The notes under the pieces: model-generated
Told to the model about the DNA's origin: nothing
Database searches by the model: none
Seen by the model: only the letters and a program-made list of their open reading frames with translations
Translations under genes and position numbers: made by a program
In this document: positions 61,421 to 64,000 of the stretch, one piece after another
Layout: each line of letters begins with the position of its first letter
Position numbering within the stretch: position 1 is the stretch's first letter
DNA from: Elgaria multicarinata webbii
Taxonomy: Eukaryota; Chordata; Lepidosauria; Squamata; Anguidae
Length of the DNA: 64,000 bases
Assembly (NCBI RefSeq): GCF_023053635.1
Contig: NC_086172.1
Coordinates: 128,129,681-128,193,680, forward strand
Direction: 5' to 3'

Positions 61421-64000
61421 CTGTAGGGCTTGAAGCTGATATGATATGCAGGGAGCCCTGTGTAGCCTCCCCCCCTCCCCTCGCAATGTCTGCCATAGAA
61501 GTGGAGTAGTCAGAACTGTACTCCGAGGATACTAATGCCCAGACAATGGGATTGCTAGCCGTATCCTTGCTTGCTTGCAAAGGGTCTTTTCCTCATGTGC
61601 TCGGTGTGACTGGCTCTCAATACTCCTTAATTGTCTGCCGTCCTGCAAATAGTTAATCCCTGAGGCTCTGTCAAATGGGAGTGGACACCTGCGCATCGAA
61701 CAACGCTATGTGCATGCTGTCAAAACCCATTTTAAATGACCGGCAGAAATGAGGGGTAGCGGGGGAATCTCAAATGTTTTCTTAGAACAAAGGGGATTGG
61801 TTTCAGGTAGAGCCGTTTTGTTAAACATTAGTATTCTTCCCACCCATCCCAATAAACGTGGAACAAATAGATATTCTGATGAGACTGCATTTGGAACAGA
61901 ACAACAAAGTAATCCTGAAGCAGCCTTGAGAAGATCTTTGCTGCTGGAAGGAGGTGTTCTTCTTTCACAACCAGAACAAGAATGTTAGGATATTTTCCTG
62001 CACTGCCAATTAAAAAGAAATATTTGTATAATAAATTATCATAGAGTGCTGAAGATTATTATTGCGAAGTTGGAGGTAGGGAAAGGAGGAAGGCCAAAGA
62101 GCAAATTGTACCTTCTTCCTTCCTCTTTGGTGAACTGATTTGTAGGCTACAACCTTAAATGCACTTACCAGAGAATAACTTGGACTTTTGGGCCTGATAT
62201 AGCAAAGCACTGTTAAATGTGTTTTGGATAGTGTTATTAATCCATAATTAATATGTATGCTCTGAACACAGGTGTCGTTTTTTTGGTCATCAAGTTTTTG
62301 GGAAACCTTTGCTAAATGTAATTGCATTAACAAATAGGATTTCTTCATTAAAGAGGAGCCATGAGGGGTTCATGTATGAAAGCAACTAATAGAGGAGCAA
62401 AATATGTGCTGGGAGCTAAAGAAATTGTGTAGAACCTTAAGATGAAGTATGGGTGGCATGAGAAAACTGGAAAGTGTTAAATGTAAGAATTTTGTATTAA
62501 GTGGAAAGGAACATAGGTGGATAAATAAGGAAGTACCTGAAATAAATAATCATTTGATCTTAATGCACCATTTGTTTAGCGGTGGACTTTAGTTCATTAA
62601 ACAAGGGGAGTTTTCAGATTCACAAACTTTCGGTTTTAGTTTGAGCAAAACAAACTACATTTCGGACAGTTTCTTTTCTCTTGTGCTGGGTGGATTTCAA
62701 CTGCAACTTAACCTTAGGATATGGGATATGTCAAAGACTTTTATTTTCAAATTGAGCAAAGGTGATAGCCACCTGATCCATTTATAGGCATATTGAGAGT
62801 TATGTAGATGATAAATCACCTGAGGGCTGCAGTTTAGGTGAAGTTTTGTAACGGGTTGCAAATACTCTGGATTGTCCAACTTGTGTCAGATGACACATGC
62901 ATATATACTGTTTTTCTCTTTAAAACACATGTGAGCAATGAGTATGAAAGGGTAGGACACTTGGCTGGATTATTTTAAAGGGAAAAGTGACAGTCATTGA
63001 TGGACTATCATGTGTATTTGTATTTGCTTATTGGCACTGAAAAACATACCATCATATAGAAACAGATTTTAGATGCAGATATGGGAAAGGAAAAAGTGAG
63101 TAGGAAGGCATCCCATTTATTATTATTTATTTATATAGCACCATCAATGTACATGCTGTCCATGTTAGGAAAGATTTTTTTAAATGCTGTGGAAGAGAAT
63201 GGAACTACTAATACTCTTGCTAACATGTGTGAAACAAGTCTGAAGGTGACAACAGAGAAAATATTACATTGCCAAGAAGTCTGACTTTTGTTTAGATAAG
63301 GTGTTTCAAAAAATATTTTAAATCAAATTTATAAACTACATTTATTATTATTATTGGCAATTTTATTTTTAAATGCACAACTCTAGGAATCTAATGCTAG
63401 ATTTATCACAACTTGAATATGTAATTAAAACTGAACTAACTGTAATTGTAGGAGTGTGGTATGTATTGATGGAAGAGGGTTGAAATAATTGTTAATGCCT
63501 TAAAGTGGCTTAATGTTTTCCAGGTAGGATGAATTAGAGGTGGTTAATTTTTTTTAGCTTGGTTGAAAGTACCTTGGTAAATAATATGCTAGTCCTGGAT
63601 TTGGTATTGTAGACATGAGTGTAAAAATGGTAGCTGATACCACAATAATGAATAAGCACTTAGAAAGAGATAATTTTGAGGAAAGAACAGTGGGGGGAGT
63701 CAAGGACTCAGACTTCTGAGATTTACATGGGATTTATTTAAGGAAGAGAGCCACCAGAATCCAATTTGACACTAGCTGTAAAGTAAATTACATTGCCTAG
63801 CGCTGGGGACCTCTAGTGCAACAACGTCAATAGCGTTAGCTGGTACAACTAGTTTTTTGGGAAATCTTGTTTTGCTAGCTAGTACTATTGGCATTGTGCT
63901 GGATGTTTCTTATGCTAGCGCAACGTAATTTACATTAGTGCTAGTGTTTAATTAGATACTTTCCATGGAAGAAACAAAAATGTGACAAGCTAAGAATTAA
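61329..64000 (+). other. Intron 1 of the UBR1 candidate
   Basis: AT-rich intronic DNA. I found no exon matching the next part of UBR1. It holds a short repeat tail at 63118-63168 (tail motif TTTATATAGCACCATCAATG) and a palindromic element at 63770-63935. The remainder shows nothing recognisable. Confidence 0.5.
63770..63935. mobile_element. Decayed foldback MITE
   Basis: GTAAATTACATTGCCTAGCG on the left pairs with TGCTAGCGCAACGTAATTTA on the right, and inner words TAGCGTTAGCTGG and CTAGCTAGTACTATTGGCA extend the inverted similarity. Confidence 0.5.

Overview
This window is nuclear DNA from a squamate reptile, most likely a lizard. The evidence is vertebrate split genes, a BovB (RTE) LINE, CR1 and L2/CR1-group LINE tails, tRNA-derived SINEs, a SPIN hAT element and many palindromic MITEs. 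The species cannot be named from the sequence. Almost all open frames outside the exons listed here are chance frames in introns or repeats.

Three protein genes are supported. (1) PTGR2 (prostaglandin reductase 2), + strand, 41-15720. Eight coding exons including the stop codon are present. The short exon carrying the start codon lies before base 1. (2) TMEM62 (transmembrane metallophosphoesterase-like protein), - strand, 45807-21557. All 14 coding exons were located, with one continuous frame of about 637 codons. Its first intron has a GC-AG donor. (3) The first coding exon of a + strand gene at 61245-61328, read here as UBR1 (N-recognin E3 ligase) from a weak N-terminal match plus synteny, because UBR1 and TMEM62 are head to head in human. 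PTGR2 and TMEM62 are convergent. In human they lie on different chromosomes (14 and 15).

Layout: 1-15.7 kb PTGR2; 15.7-21.5 kb convergent intergenic DNA with a solo LTR (17718-18520) and LINE pieces; 21.5-45.8 kb TMEM62, whose last intron holds an antisense LINE with a 645-codon frame; 45.6-46.1 kb TMEM62 CpG-rich promoter; 46.2-61.2 kb intergenic region, nearly all mobile DNA; 61.2-64 kb first exon and intron of the UBR1 candidate.

The most unusual object is a 4,016-bp transposon at 46689-50704. It is flanked by a perfect 9-bp target duplication (GTATTAATA). It has near-identical long inverted ends, each continuing into a tandem array of a 149-bp unit, and its centre holds an uninterrupted 139-codon frame ending in a PHD zinc finger. 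This architecture fits the Foldback/Rehavkus branch of the Mutator (MULE) superfamily, which I know from insects and other invertebrates and not as a described squamate lineage. About 200 bp away is a SPIN hAT copy, a family known for horizontal transfer among tetrapods, and 0.5 kb beyond the other end lies BovB, another horizontally transferred family. Several palindromic MITEs are nested inside each other or inside LINE tails, so a relative insertion order can be read.
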